Part shown: piece after piece, positions 35,380 through 43,272 of the stretch | Layout of the letters: the number at the start of each line of letters is the position of its first letter | Position numbering within the stretch: the first letter of the stretch is position 1 | Assembly (NCBI GenBank): GCA_934402315.1 | Contig: CAKRTS010000011.1 | Coordinates: 1-64,000 of the forward strand | From: an uncultured Acetatifactor sp. | GTDB lineage: Bacteria; Bacillota; Clostridia; Lachnospirales; Lachnospiraceae | DNA length: 64,000 bases | Direction: 5' to 3' | Translations under genes and position numbers: made by a program | The notes under the pieces: model-generated | Database searches by the model: none | The model's input: the letters and a program-made list of their open reading frames with translations, nothing else | What the model was told of the DNA's origin: nothing

Positions 35380-36180
35380 TCATTTCAAATATCTTTCTAC
35401 TATAACCTCAATATTTTTAATGTTTAATGGTCTTGTGCTCGTCTCCATGCTGTACAGCAAATTATCTCCATACCAATAACCGTTTTCTTCATACAGATTT
35501 ATCTTCTCTATTGCCCCTTGAGCATACTCTGGGTTGTCCATCATGCCAAAGTGTTCAAACACATATGTGTTTCTTTGCGATACATTTAAGAGTAAGAAAT
35601 CCGGATATACTGCCTTCCCATGCTGAAAAATAATTTGTGGCTCATAAATATATGGAATATGATGCTTATAAAATAAATCCGCCAGAATTTTTTCTGATTT
35701 TGACCGTACAGTTTCCCCTCTTTCGGTAACAATAGGAAAGCTGTTCGGATACGGATTGGCATTTCCGTTATATTTCTGATACCATTCCTCAATAAAATCC
35801 TCGTCTGGCTTCATCACGGGTGTCACCAGTTTTCTTCTTTCCTGTGAAAGTTGAGTATATATGTCCTTTATTCCTTTATCATATTGATTCAACAATCGTC
35901 TTGCATCCCTAACCCTCGCACCAACCACCACTTTTACCTTCTCGTCGTAGCCTTTTTGTGCAATTCTTTGCGCAGTATTAAATTGATTCTTTGGAAGATA
36001 CTTTCGTACGTTTGCCGAATCGGCAACATAATACTGCGTATAATTTCCACTCCCTGTCTTCTGAATGCGCAGCGTTCCGCTCGGTGCGTCTTGTAATCTC
36101 TCTTCTAACGTCTTCTTCAGGCTTTCCAATCTTAAAATTTCCTCACAAAGCTGTCTTTTAAACTGTGTATTTTCTTGCAT
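35380..36180 (-). CDS. PD-(D/E)XK nuclease-like protein between two repeat arrays
   Basis: A 266-aa protein. The N-terminal half is a charged helical region (LRLESLKKTLEERLQ, then RKYLPKNQ and YTQLSQERRKLVTP). The C-terminal half carries a PD-(D/E)XK-type pattern: VRSKSEKILADLF (Glu163), YPDFLLL (Pro193-Asp194) and YVFEHFG (Glu209), followed by GMMDNPEY. The usual Lys after the last Glu is replaced (E-H-F), so activity is uncertain. Similar unnamed proteins are frequent in gut Firmicutes, in my recollection. The gene is clearly more AT-rich than its neighbours, which suggests acquisition. The ATG at 36180 follows GGAAGGAGAAAAA. Confidence 0.65.
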   Translation of the reverse strand: MQENTQFKRQLCEEILRLESLKKTLEERLQDAPSGTLRIQKTGSGNYTQYYVADSANVRKYLPKNQFNTAQRIAQKGYDEKVKVVVGARVRDARRLLNQYDKGIKDIYTQLSQERRKLVTPVMKPDEDFIEEWYQKYNGNANPYPNSFPIVTERGETVRSKSEKILADLFYKHHIPYIYEPQIIFQHGKAVYPDFLLLNVSQRNTYVFEHFGMMDNPEYAQGAIEKINLYEENGYWYGDNLLYSMETSTRPLNIKNIEVIVERYLK

Positions 36181-36303
36181 TTTTTCTCCTTCCACAAAAC
36201 ACATTATATATTTATTCTCAGTTGCATTTTTTGTATTACCAACTACTTTGACTTTTATTGACATCAATTATGACTTTACAAGTGTATTACATATACTTAG
36301 TTC

Positions 36304-36565
36304 TCATAGAGGTACAAGCGGTTTTGCGCTCACCTCCTTTTCCGCAGGTACGGTTCCCATGGATGTACATGCGAGTTTGCACTCATCCCCTTTTACGCAC
36401 GTACAATTCCCGCAGGAGTACATGCGTTTTTGCACTCATCCCCTTTTACGCACGTACAATTCCCGCAGGAGTACATGCGGTTTTGCACTCACCTCCTTCC
36501 CCGCACGTACAGTTCCCGCAGGAGTACATGCGATTTCTTCTTCACCTCCTTTTCCACAGGCACTG
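36304..36565. repeat. Tandem array 2 of the 53-bp unit (about 5 copies)
   Basis: The anchor (GT)ACATG or ACAAG recurs at 36314, 36367, 36420, 36473 and 36526, again exactly 53 bases apart. The consensus differs from array 1 (loop TTTTGCACTCATCCCCTTTT, stem GTACATGCG/CGCACGTAC), but the stem positions remain paired. The array sits just upstream of the nuclease-like gene, so the gene is bracketed by the two arrays. Copies resemble each other more within an array than between arrays. Confidence 0.88.
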
Positions 36566-37079
36566 GGATCAGGTACAGCCTCCTACGCTTAGTAACAAGA
36601 ATAAATATCAAAAAGGGATGCCTATGTAGCAGTCCTAAGAAGCGCTTCCAAGCAATTTATGCTTTAGAATTTATGCTTTGCGAGTTTCGTTTTACAGGCT
36701 TGTTCTATTTATTAGATCTTGTTTGGGAATTTGCTTATTTAAGAATTTGCTTATTTAAGAATTTTCTAAATCAAGAATTTCTCTGTTGAATTTTGCAGAT
36801 TTTCCAAAAGAATCCCGCTAGTAATTTTTAAATTGAATTAATTTAACAGTTCATAAACGGATAATAAAAAGATTTTCAGAACATCAGATTGACATTAAAT
36901 CTATACAGGAACCAGACAATAATGTCCAGTTCCTGTATTCAAAGCTTAATACATGGGCATTGGGACAGACCGGCTGCCACCAGCGTGCTGACTCTCATCA
37001 AGCAGCTTAACCCATCGCCTTTTCAGCCCTTTTCAGCCCTTTCAGCCTTTTCAGCCTTTCAGCCCTTACTACCTTCCCC
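36566..37079. other. AT-rich non-coding spacer with short direct repeats
   Basis: About 510 bases without a gene. It holds a perfect 16-bp tandem duplication GAATTTGCTTATTTAA (36727-36742 and 36743-36758) with further decayed copies. It also holds a hairpin at 36904-36937, and a slippage tract of TTTTCAGCC(C) units at 37019-37067 next to the gpmI stop. Its AT content resembles that of the nuclease-like gene, so it may be part of the same acquired segment. Confidence 0.6.
36904..36937. terminator. Hairpin downstream of gpmI, possible terminator
   Basis: TACAGGAAC...GTTCCTGTA with a further 4-bp inner stem (GACA/TGTC) around an ATAA loop. It lies 143 bases beyond the gpmI stop and has only a weak T-rich flank, so it may be a late terminator or the boundary of the acquired segment. 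Confidence 0.4.
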
Positions 37080-38624
37080 TTACTTTCTGACAAGCAGGGA
37101 CTTTCCGGTCATTTCGGCGGGCTGCTTCATGCCCATGATCTCGATCAGTGTAGGGATGATGTCCGCGAGGCATCCGCCCTCTCTGAGTCCGCAGCCCTCA
37201 TCATAGTTGACGAGAACGAAAGGCACCTGGTTTGTCGTGTGCGCCGTGTGGGGTTCTCCGGTCTCGTAATCGATCAGCTGCTCCGCATTGCCGTGGTCAG
37301 CGCAGATGAACATAACGCCGCCAACCTCCTTGACAGCAGCCACTGCCTTGCCGACGCACTCGTCCACGGTCTCGATTGCCTTGATGGCAGCAGGCAGCAC
37401 ACCGGTATGGCCTACCATGTCAGGGTTTGCAAAGTTAATAACGATCACATCATACTTGTCCGAACGGATCGCTGCACAGAGCTTCTCGCAGACCTCGGGG
37501 GCACTCATCTGGGGCTTGAGGTCGTAGGTGGCAACATCCTTGGGCGAATTAACGAGGATTCTGTCCTCGCCAGGATTCGGAGCCTCCACGCCGCCGTTGA
37601 AGAAGAAAGTAACATGCGCATATTTCTCCGTCTCCGCGATACGCGCCTGCTTCAGGTTGTTAGCTGCAAGCCACTCGCCAAAGGTGTTCGTCACAGCAAT
37701 CTTGTGGAACGCAACGTCCTTGTTCGGGATCGTCGGGTCATAATCAGAGAAGCATACATAAGTGATCTGCTTGCGCGCGCCTCTGTCAAAGCCCTTGAAA
37801 TCGTCGTCGCAGAATGCTCTTGTGATCTCACGCGCACGGTCGGGACGGAAGTTGAAGAAAATCACGGAATCGCCATCCTGAACCGTAGCGACAGGCTTTC
37901 CATCCTCTACTACAACGGTAGGCTTTACAAATTCATCCGTCTCCTTGCGGTCATAGGATTCCTGAATCGCGCAGATGCCACAGGCAGCGGTCAGTCCCTC
38001 TCCCTTTGTCATTGCATCATATGCGAGCTTGACACGGTCATAGTTGTTGTCACGATCCATCGCGTAATAACGTCCCATTACGGATGCGATCCTGCCGACT
38101 CCGATCTTCTCCATCTCCTTGTTCAGAGCCTCCGCATACTCTTTGCCGCTTGCGGGAGGGGTATCACGTCCGTCGAGGAAGCAATGCACGAACACCTTCT
38201 CCAGTCCGTGTCTCTTTGCAAGCTCCAGAAGCGCGTACAGATGGGTGTTGTGGCTGTGTACGCCGCCGTCAGAGAGCAGACCCATCAGATGAAGCGCACT
38301 GCCGTTCTTCTTGCAGTTTTCAACCGCCTTCACCAGCGCCGGATTTTCAAAGAAGGTTCCGTCCTGAATTTCCTTGGTAATACGGGTAAGCTCCTGATAC
38401 ACGATACGTCCCGCGCCCATGTTGAGATGTCCTACCTCGGAATTTCCCATCTGACCCTCGGGAAGTCCGACAGCCATTCCGCTGGCATTTCCCCGCACCC
38501 ACGGATATTCCTTCATCAGCTGATCCATCACAGGTGTCTTTGCCTGCGCGATCGCATTTCCTTCGACCTTATCATTCAGTCCATAGCCGTCAAGAATCAT
38601 CAAAACAACCGGTCTTCTGCTCAT
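37080..38624 (-). CDS. gpmI: 2,3-bisphosphoglycerate-independent phosphoglycerate mutase
   Basis: Interconverts 3- and 2-phosphoglycerate in glycolysis, Mn-dependent. Alkaline-phosphatase-superfamily metal motifs are complete: [10 protein letters not shown] at the start, [15 protein letters not shown] (catalytic Ser), [36 protein letters not shown] and [13 protein letters not shown]. The 514 aa is normal. The start at 38624 is preceded by AAGGAG; the longer frame begins 31 codons upstream without support. It has a TTGCAC-17-TATAGT promoter, divergent from the cation transporter. Confidence 0.97.
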   Translation of the reverse strand: MSRRPVVLMILDGYGLNDKVEGNAIAQAKTPVMDQLMKEYPWVRGNASGMAVGLPEGQMGNSEVGHLNMGAGRIVYQELTRITKEIQDGTFFENPALVKAVENCKKNGSALHLMGLLSDGGVHSHNTHLYALLELAKRHGLEKVFVHCFLDGRDTPPASGKEYAEALNKEMEKIGVGRIASVMGRYYAMDRDNNYDRVKLAYDAMTKGEGLTAACGICAIQESYDRKETDEFVKPTVVVEDGKPVATVQDGDSVIFFNFRPDRAREITRAFCDDDFKGFDRGARKQITYVCFSDYDPTIPNKDVAFHKIAVTNTFGEWLAANNLKQARIAETEKYAHVTFFFNGGVEAPNPGEDRILVNSPKDVATYDLKPQMSAPEVCEKLCAAIRSDKYDVIVINFANPDMVGHTGVLPAAIKAIETVDECVGKAVAAVKEVGGVMFICADHGNAEQLIDYETGEPHTAHTTNQVPFVLVNYDEGCGLREGGCLADIIPTLIEIMGMKQPAEMTGKSLLVRK

Positions 38625-38717
38625 ATATCTCATCTCTCCTTGTATATATTTTATCAGGTGCAGCTGTCCGTTCCGGCTGTGATTGTCCGGAACAAAAAGC
38701 TTGTTCGCTGCTCCCAC

Positions 38718-38746
38718 ACTATATCATGTTTTGGAAATCCGTGCAA
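38718..38746 (-). promoter_or_regulatory. Promoter of gpmI
   Basis: On the minus strand TTGCAC (38741-38746), a 17-nt spacer and TATAGT (38718-38723), leaving a leader of about 85 bases before the start codon. Confidence 0.6.
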
Positions 38747-38780
38747 TAGCAAGCCATAGGGAATTTTTCTCGATACATAA

Positions 38781-38809
38781 TTGCTTTTTCTCATATTTCT
38801 TGCTATACT
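38781..38809 (+). promoter_or_regulatory. Promoter of the cation diffusion facilitator gene
   Basis: TTGCTT (38781-38786), a 17-nt spacer and TATACT (38804-38809), with transcription divergent from gpmI. Confidence 0.6.
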
Positions 38810-38864
38810 GATTAGAAACTTTACAGATAAATTGCAACGTTTACAGAAAAAAGAGGTATGCAAT

Positions 38865-40031
38865 ATGGTGACATTACTTTCCAAGCTCTTTATTAAGGAT
38901 AGAACGGACACGCGGAACCCTTCCGTAAGGCAGTCCTACGGCATGCTGTGCGGTGCGGTCGGCATTTTTCTGAATCTCTGCCTTTTCACCGGGAAATTTA
39001 TCGCCGGATGGATCAGCAATTCCATTGCCATCACCGCCGATGCCTTCAATAACCTCTCCGACGCCGGTTCCTCGATCATTACCCTGATCGGCTTCCGCAT
39101 GGCGGGACAGAAGCCCGACCCGGATCATCCCTTCGGGCACGGAAGGATCGAATATATCTCCGGGCTTCTTGTTGCTGTCATTATCCTGCTGATGGGACTG
39201 GAACTGTTAAAAAGCTCGTTCACAAAAATTCTGCACCCCAATGAGCTGAGCTTTTCCCCGGTCATACTTGTCATTCTGATCGTGTCCATCCTTGTCAAAT
39301 GTTATATGTATTTTTATAACCACAGTCTCGGAAAGCGCTTCGATTCCTCCGCCATGCTCGCCACCGCCACAGACTCCCTGAGCGATGTTCTGGCGACATC
39401 CGCCGTGCTGATCTCAACGCTCGTCGCCCATTTCAGTGGCTTAAATATCGACGGCTGGTGCGGTATCCTCGTCGGTCTCTTCATCTGCTATTCCGGCTTC
39501 GGCGCTGCCAAAGATACCATCAGTCCCCTGCTCGGTCAGGCTCCTGACCCGGAATTCGTGCAACAAGTGACGGATATTGTCACCGCGCATAAGGAGGTCA
39601 TCGGGGTTCATGACCTCATCGTACATAACTACGGTCCCGGCCGCATTCTTATCTCCCTGCACGCGGAGGTTCCCGCCGACGGCAACATCCTCACGCTGCA
39701 TGATGTGATCGACACAATCGAACACGAATTGTGGAATACCCTGAACTGCCACGCGGTGATCCATATGGATCCTGTCCAGGTCGGCGATGCGGAAACAGAC
39801 CGCCTGCGGGAGCTGACGGCGCAATGCTTACATACGATTGATCCCACACTGACAATGCACGACTTCCGCATTGTGACAGGCCCGACACATACGAATCTGA
39901 TCTTCGATGTGGTAACTCCCTATGATTACGTCATGTCCGACAAGGAACTGACCGACCTGATCCAGCGGAAATTGCAGGAAAAGAATCCCAATTATTTTAC
40001 GGTAATTGATGTGGACAAAAAGATGTCTTAA
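38865..40031 (+). CDS. Cation diffusion facilitator (CDF) family transporter
   Basis: A divalent-metal/proton antiporter of 388 aa. Six transmembrane segments are followed by a cytoplasmic domain. Metal-site motifs are present: NSIAITADAFNNLSDAGSS in TM2 (D-x3-D pattern), HPFGHGRIEYISGL, and ATATDSLSDVLATS in TM5 (D-x3-D). A long C-terminal extension (residues about 210-388) contains a cytoplasmic dimerisation domain, as in MamM/YdfM-type proteins. Zn2+, Fe2+ or Mn2+ are possible substrates. The start at 38865 has AGAGGT eight bases ahead. Other starts upstream overlap the promoter. Confidence 0.9.
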   Translation: MVTLLSKLFIKDRTDTRNPSVRQSYGMLCGAVGIFLNLCLFTGKFIAGWISNSIAITADAFNNLSDAGSSIITLIGFRMAGQKPDPDHPFGHGRIEYISGLLVAVIILLMGLELLKSSFTKILHPNELSFSPVILVILIVSILVKCYMYFYNHSLGKRFDSSAMLATATDSLSDVLATSAVLISTLVAHFSGLNIDGWCGILVGLFICYSGFGAAKDTISPLLGQAPDPEFVQQVTDIVTAHKEVIGVHDLIVHNYGPGRILISLHAEVPADGNILTLHDVIDTIEHELWNTLNCHAVIHMDPVQVGDAETDRLRELTAQCLHTIDPTLTMHDFRIVTGPTHTNLIFDVVTPYDYVMSDKELTDLIQRKLQEKNPNYFTVIDVDKKMS

Positions 40032-40040
40032 ACATCTGAA

Positions 40041-40144
40041 AGGAAAGATTGAAAAATAAATTTTTCAATCACGAGATTTGTGTCTGCGCACACTTGACAC
40101 AAACTCGCTCTGCGCAAAGAACGTGCGCGGAAATGAGGAAAACT
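40041..40144 (+). repeat. Leader repeat, copy C (full length)
   Basis: A triple-hairpin leader. GATTGAAAAAT/ATTTTTCAATC is at 40047-40070. CGAG-A-TTTGTGTC/GACACAAA-CTCG is at 40072-40107, with an 11-nt loop containing TGCGCA. GCGCA/TGCGC is at 40112-40128. GAAATGAGG (40130-40138) follows as the ribosome binding site of the gene at 40145. It is nearly identical to copy B on the opposite strand. Confidence 0.75.
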
Positions 40145-40570
40145 ATGACACAGATCATCTATTTGACAGAAGCGGAAACAAAACGTCTGGAGGCGCTGGA
40201 ACGGCGCTACCGCAATGCGGCAAGGACACAGCTTGAGCGGCGCGTTGCCTATTACCACCGTCTGACCGGCGGCCGCTACACCTCCATCACCATACGAGAC
40301 CAGAAGACGCGCTGGGGAAGCTGTTCCTCCCGGGGTACGCTCTCCTTCAACTACCGGCTGATCTTCGCACCGTCCGCCGTCCTCGATTACGTTGTCGTCC
40401 ACGAGCTCTGCCACCTGATACACATGAACCACTCCAAGGATTTCTGGAACATGGTCGGAACTATCATGCCGGACTACGCTGTCCATAAAAAATGGCTGCG
40501 GGAACACGGTCACGAGCTGACGTTGGAATACTATCTTGAAGCGAAGGGGATTCCCATCCAGATTTCCTGA
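40145..40570 (+). CDS. YgjP-type zinc metallopeptidase (DUF45, M48-like)
   Basis: A predicted metal-dependent hydrolase of the YgjP/DUF45 family (141 aa). The core reads ITIRDQKTRWGSCSSRGTLSFNYRLIFAP followed by VLDYVVVHELCHLIHMNHSKDFWNMV. The HELCHLIHMNHSKDFW part gives the HExxH zinc motif and the third His ligand. Compared with full-length YgjP (about 230 aa) the N-terminal domain is missing, so this is a minimal core form. The start at 40145 has GAGG from the leader repeat; longer frames translate the repeat. The cellular target is unknown. Confidence 0.85.
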   Translation: MTQIIYLTEAETKRLEALERRYRNAARTQLERRVAYYHRLTGGRYTSITIRDQKTRWGSCSSRGTLSFNYRLIFAPSAVLDYVVVHELCHLIHMNHSKDFWNMVGTIMPDYAVHKKWLREHGHELTLEYYLEAKGIPIQIS

Positions 40571-40620
40571 CTGACAGGCTCACCCCGAAAGTCACACATT
40601 TAAAGCTGCATCCGCCAGAA

Positions 40621-40655
40621 AAGCCCTCCGCAAGGCACGTAACCTGCGAAGGGCT
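40621..40655. terminator. Terminator between convergent genes
   Basis: AGCCCTCCGCAAGG and CCTGCGAAGGGCT pair imperfectly around CACGTAA, followed by CTCTTT on the plus strand and preceded by an A-run that serves the minus strand. It separates the YgjP-type gene from the end of the transporter operon. Confidence 0.7.
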
Positions 40656-40676
40656 CTCTTTATTCTTTACTGCTCT

Positions 40677-43244
40677 TTACTGGTTCTCATCCACATAAAT
40701 CTGTGCTCTTCTCTGGATCGTATCAGCCACTGCCTCTGCTGTCTTCTGTCCCGAGAAGAAGGCGTCTATTTCCTCATTGATGATCGTCATGATTTCCTCA
40801 TTGTAGTAATAAGGGTTATGAACCGACTCGATGAACTGAATCACCTCATCCAGCTGCTCCTGGCTCAGCGGGTCATAGGGAATATCCTCGCCGTTGATAT
40901 AGATTGTCTGGTCATAGTATTCTCTCTGCGTCTCGCCGTTCTCGTCCGTATACTCCCAATAAGGACGCTCTGTCGCCTCCTTGGACTTTTCATAGAACTT
41001 TTCCTTCTGCACCGGGAAGTAATACACCTGATCCTGATATTCATCCGTCAGGTAGTAACGCATGAAATCCCATGCCGCATCCAGATGCTTTGACTTTGCA
41101 GACAGCACATAGGTCGTACTGCTCATGATATAGGAACCATTTCCGGTATCCGTAGGGAAACCTACAAAACTTACTGGCTCACCAAAGTATCCGTTGATGG
41201 AATTTGCCATCTGGCTGAACTGATAAAAGTTCACCTGCATCATCAGCGTTCTGTCCTGTCTGTACTGGGACTGATAAGTCTCCCAGTAATTGTTCCAGTA
41301 ATCACTGTCATAATCCTGTGAATCCGTGTCAGAGGGAAGCGTCTTAGCAAACTCCATCATGGAGATAAAGTCCTGTGTATTGAAGGAGCATTTTCCAGTC
41401 GATACATCCACGAACTGATTTCCGCAATAGCTCATCACCATGTACATGAACTGGCTGCGCGTTGTATCTCCTCCAAATGCCTTTGCCCCCTCCGGCATAG
41501 CAGCCAGAGCCTGCTGCATATCCTCCATCGTCCAGGTCTCACGGTCTCCAACCCATGCCTTCTTTGCAATGATGGAGTAAACCTCGAAGTCAGGTACGAT
41601 ATAGTACAGCTTTCCGTTCACACGGTATGCGTTGAAGACATTCTCCATAAATTCTACCTTGGAAAGCTCCTCGTCGTTCTTGATCAAATCGTCAATGTTG
41701 GCAATCAGTCCCTTGGAGATATAGTTGCTGATCGGCAGATCGCTTGAGATCAGAATATCCGGCATACCGCCCGTCGTAATATCACTGTTCAGCTTTGTAA
41801 GCCCCGCCTGATAGTCGTCATAGGAATTATATATACTGTAATCCTTCAGGGTAATTCTGTAGTCCTGGCTGCTCCGGTTATAGGCGATTACACGCTTCTT
41901 GATATCGGAATTAATCCAGCGTCCCGCCATGACGAGAACTTCCTTGTCCTTGATATCCGCCGGATCTACATAGGTAAAGATCCCCGCCTGCATTCCTGTT
42001 TCCCAATCCTCAGCATAGAATGCCAGGAAGGAATCCTTTGTCAGCTCAACAAGTCCGTACAGCGACTCCACATACAAATCAGAGTTGATATAATCCACCA
42101 GAATTTCGCCGTTCTCAGCTCCCGCATCCCAGCTGTAAATGCCGCCGTTTCCCGTATAGATCAGATCATGGGACTTGCCGGGCATCATCACATTGTAATC
42201 ATACATATAGCTGACAGTTGAAGGGAAATCCTTGATCTCTCCCACCGTGTCCGTCGCAATATCATAGGTAGTATAATATGACTTCGTCCACTCCTCTTCA
42301 TCTCTGAAAATAACGAACAGAAGACCGTCATCCTGAGGCACGAGCTGGTCATAATTATTGATCAGCTTCGCCACATCCTCCGAAAGCTTTACTCTCTCTC
42401 CGACAGTGCCGTCCGAATTGATTTTGATCTTGTAATTCTCGTTATCCTCAGAAGATACGGTGATCAGCAGATAGAGGTTGCCGTCAGAGCCCCGAAGCAT
42501 ATTGTTGACATAGGTCCATGTGTCGTCATCATTGTTTCCCAGCCCCGGAACCTCAACCTCCCACGCAAGACTGCCGTCCGCGTTCCAGCAGCAAAGGCTG
42601 TAGGTCTGCTCACTGATATAATTCTCAGGATCGGACCAATCCTCAAAGCTACGGTTCTTCATGGCATAGATCATTCCGTCCGCCGCCATGACAAAGGGAT
42701 TGTAATTTGAATACTCGTAGCCATTTGATTCCTCGCCCGGATAGACTTCATCCACATCGCCTGCTCCGGGCTCTACAACCACGCCTTCCTCTGTATCCAG
42801 CAGAGCTATCCCTTCATCACCGTTATCCGTATTTCCCTCGTCCGTGGTACCCTCGTCCGTGCTCTCCTGTACATCCTCATTTCCGCTATTCCTTGCAATC
42901 TCGAGCGTTGCCATCTGCACATCCGTGCCATCTTCCTTCATGGAGACAACCCGATAGTCATTTTCGCTGTAGGTTTCGTAATCGTACACCTGCATCACCA
43001 TGTATACTTTGCCGTCTCTGTGGGCGGTACATCTGATATTGATGTTGCCTCCCTGACCGGAGTACATCTGGGGCAGTGTAATATTCTGCACCCGATACAC
43101 ATGCTCCTTCGCCAGAGACGACGAATTGCCGGAAGGCGGCTTGTTATTACTGCCGTCCCCATCCTTTCCGCAGGCGCAAAGTCCGATAGTCATAGCCACT
43201 GTCAATCCCAGCGCCAGAACTCGCTTTCCCCAATCCTTTCTCAT
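40677..43244 (-). CDS. Propeller-like/extracellular solute-binding fusion lipoprotein (distal gene of the operon)
   Basis: An 855-aa lipoprotein (lipobox GLCAC after a long signal). Residues about 45-425 carry repeats such as GKVYMVMQVYDYET, DGMIYAMKNRSFED and DGNLYLLITVSSED, as in beta-propeller proteins. The C-terminal about 420 residues match family 1 substrate-binding proteins of CUT1 importers: VLVMAGRWINSDIKKRVIAYN, GGMPDILISSDLPISNYISKGLIANIDDL, KLYYIVPDFEVYSIIAK and the end AFFSGQKTAEAVADTIQRRAQIYVDENQ (read in parts). It is a paralogue of the protein at 48111. Propeller plus SBP is an unusual fusion. The ligand is unknown, probably a glycan. Confidence 0.75.
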   Translation of the reverse strand: MRKDWGKRVLALGLTVAMTIGLCACGKDGDGSNNKPPSGNSSSLAKEHVYRVQNITLPQMYSGQGGNINIRCTAHRDGKVYMVMQVYDYETYSENDYRVVSMKEDGTDVQMATLEIARNSGNEDVQESTDEGTTDEGNTDNGDEGIALLDTEEGVVVEPGAGDVDEVYPGEESNGYEYSNYNPFVMAADGMIYAMKNRSFEDWSDPENYISEQTYSLCCWNADGSLAWEVEVPGLGNNDDDTWTYVNNMLRGSDGNLYLLITVSSEDNENYKIKINSDGTVGERVKLSEDVAKLINNYDQLVPQDDGLLFVIFRDEEEWTKSYYTTYDIATDTVGEIKDFPSTVSYMYDYNVMMPGKSHDLIYTGNGGIYSWDAGAENGEILVDYINSDLYVESLYGLVELTKDSFLAFYAEDWETGMQAGIFTYVDPADIKDKEVLVMAGRWINSDIKKRVIAYNRSSQDYRITLKDYSIYNSYDDYQAGLTKLNSDITTGGMPDILISSDLPISNYISKGLIANIDDLIKNDEELSKVEFMENVFNAYRVNGKLYYIVPDFEVYSIIAKKAWVGDRETWTMEDMQQALAAMPEGAKAFGGDTTRSQFMYMVMSYCGNQFVDVSTGKCSFNTQDFISMMEFAKTLPSDTDSQDYDSDYWNNYWETYQSQYRQDRTLMMQVNFYQFSQMANSINGYFGEPVSFVGFPTDTGNGSYIMSSTTYVLSAKSKHLDAAWDFMRYYLTDEYQDQVYYFPVQKEKFYEKSKEATERPYWEYTDENGETQREYYDQTIYINGEDIPYDPLSQEQLDEVIQFIESVHNPYYYNEEIMTIINEEIDAFFSGQKTAEAVADTIQRRAQIYVDENQ

Positions 43245-43272
43245 AATTTCTCCTCCCTTTCTTTCTATATCT

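Noticed and set aside
34788..35479. Several overlapping open frames on both strands in array 1, up to about 190 codons
   Set aside because: They come from the 53-bp repeat having few stop codons. The frame shifts every unit, there is no ribosome binding site, and the peptides are low-complexity Cys/Arg or Phe/Ser runs.
36065..36789. Plus-strand frames through array 2 and the start of the nuclease-like gene
   Set aside because: Same repeat artefact, antisense to a supported gene, no start signal.
37239..38759. 506-codon plus-strand frame opposite gpmI
   Set aside because: gpmI is unambiguous on the minus strand; the antisense frame has no ribosome binding site and no motif.
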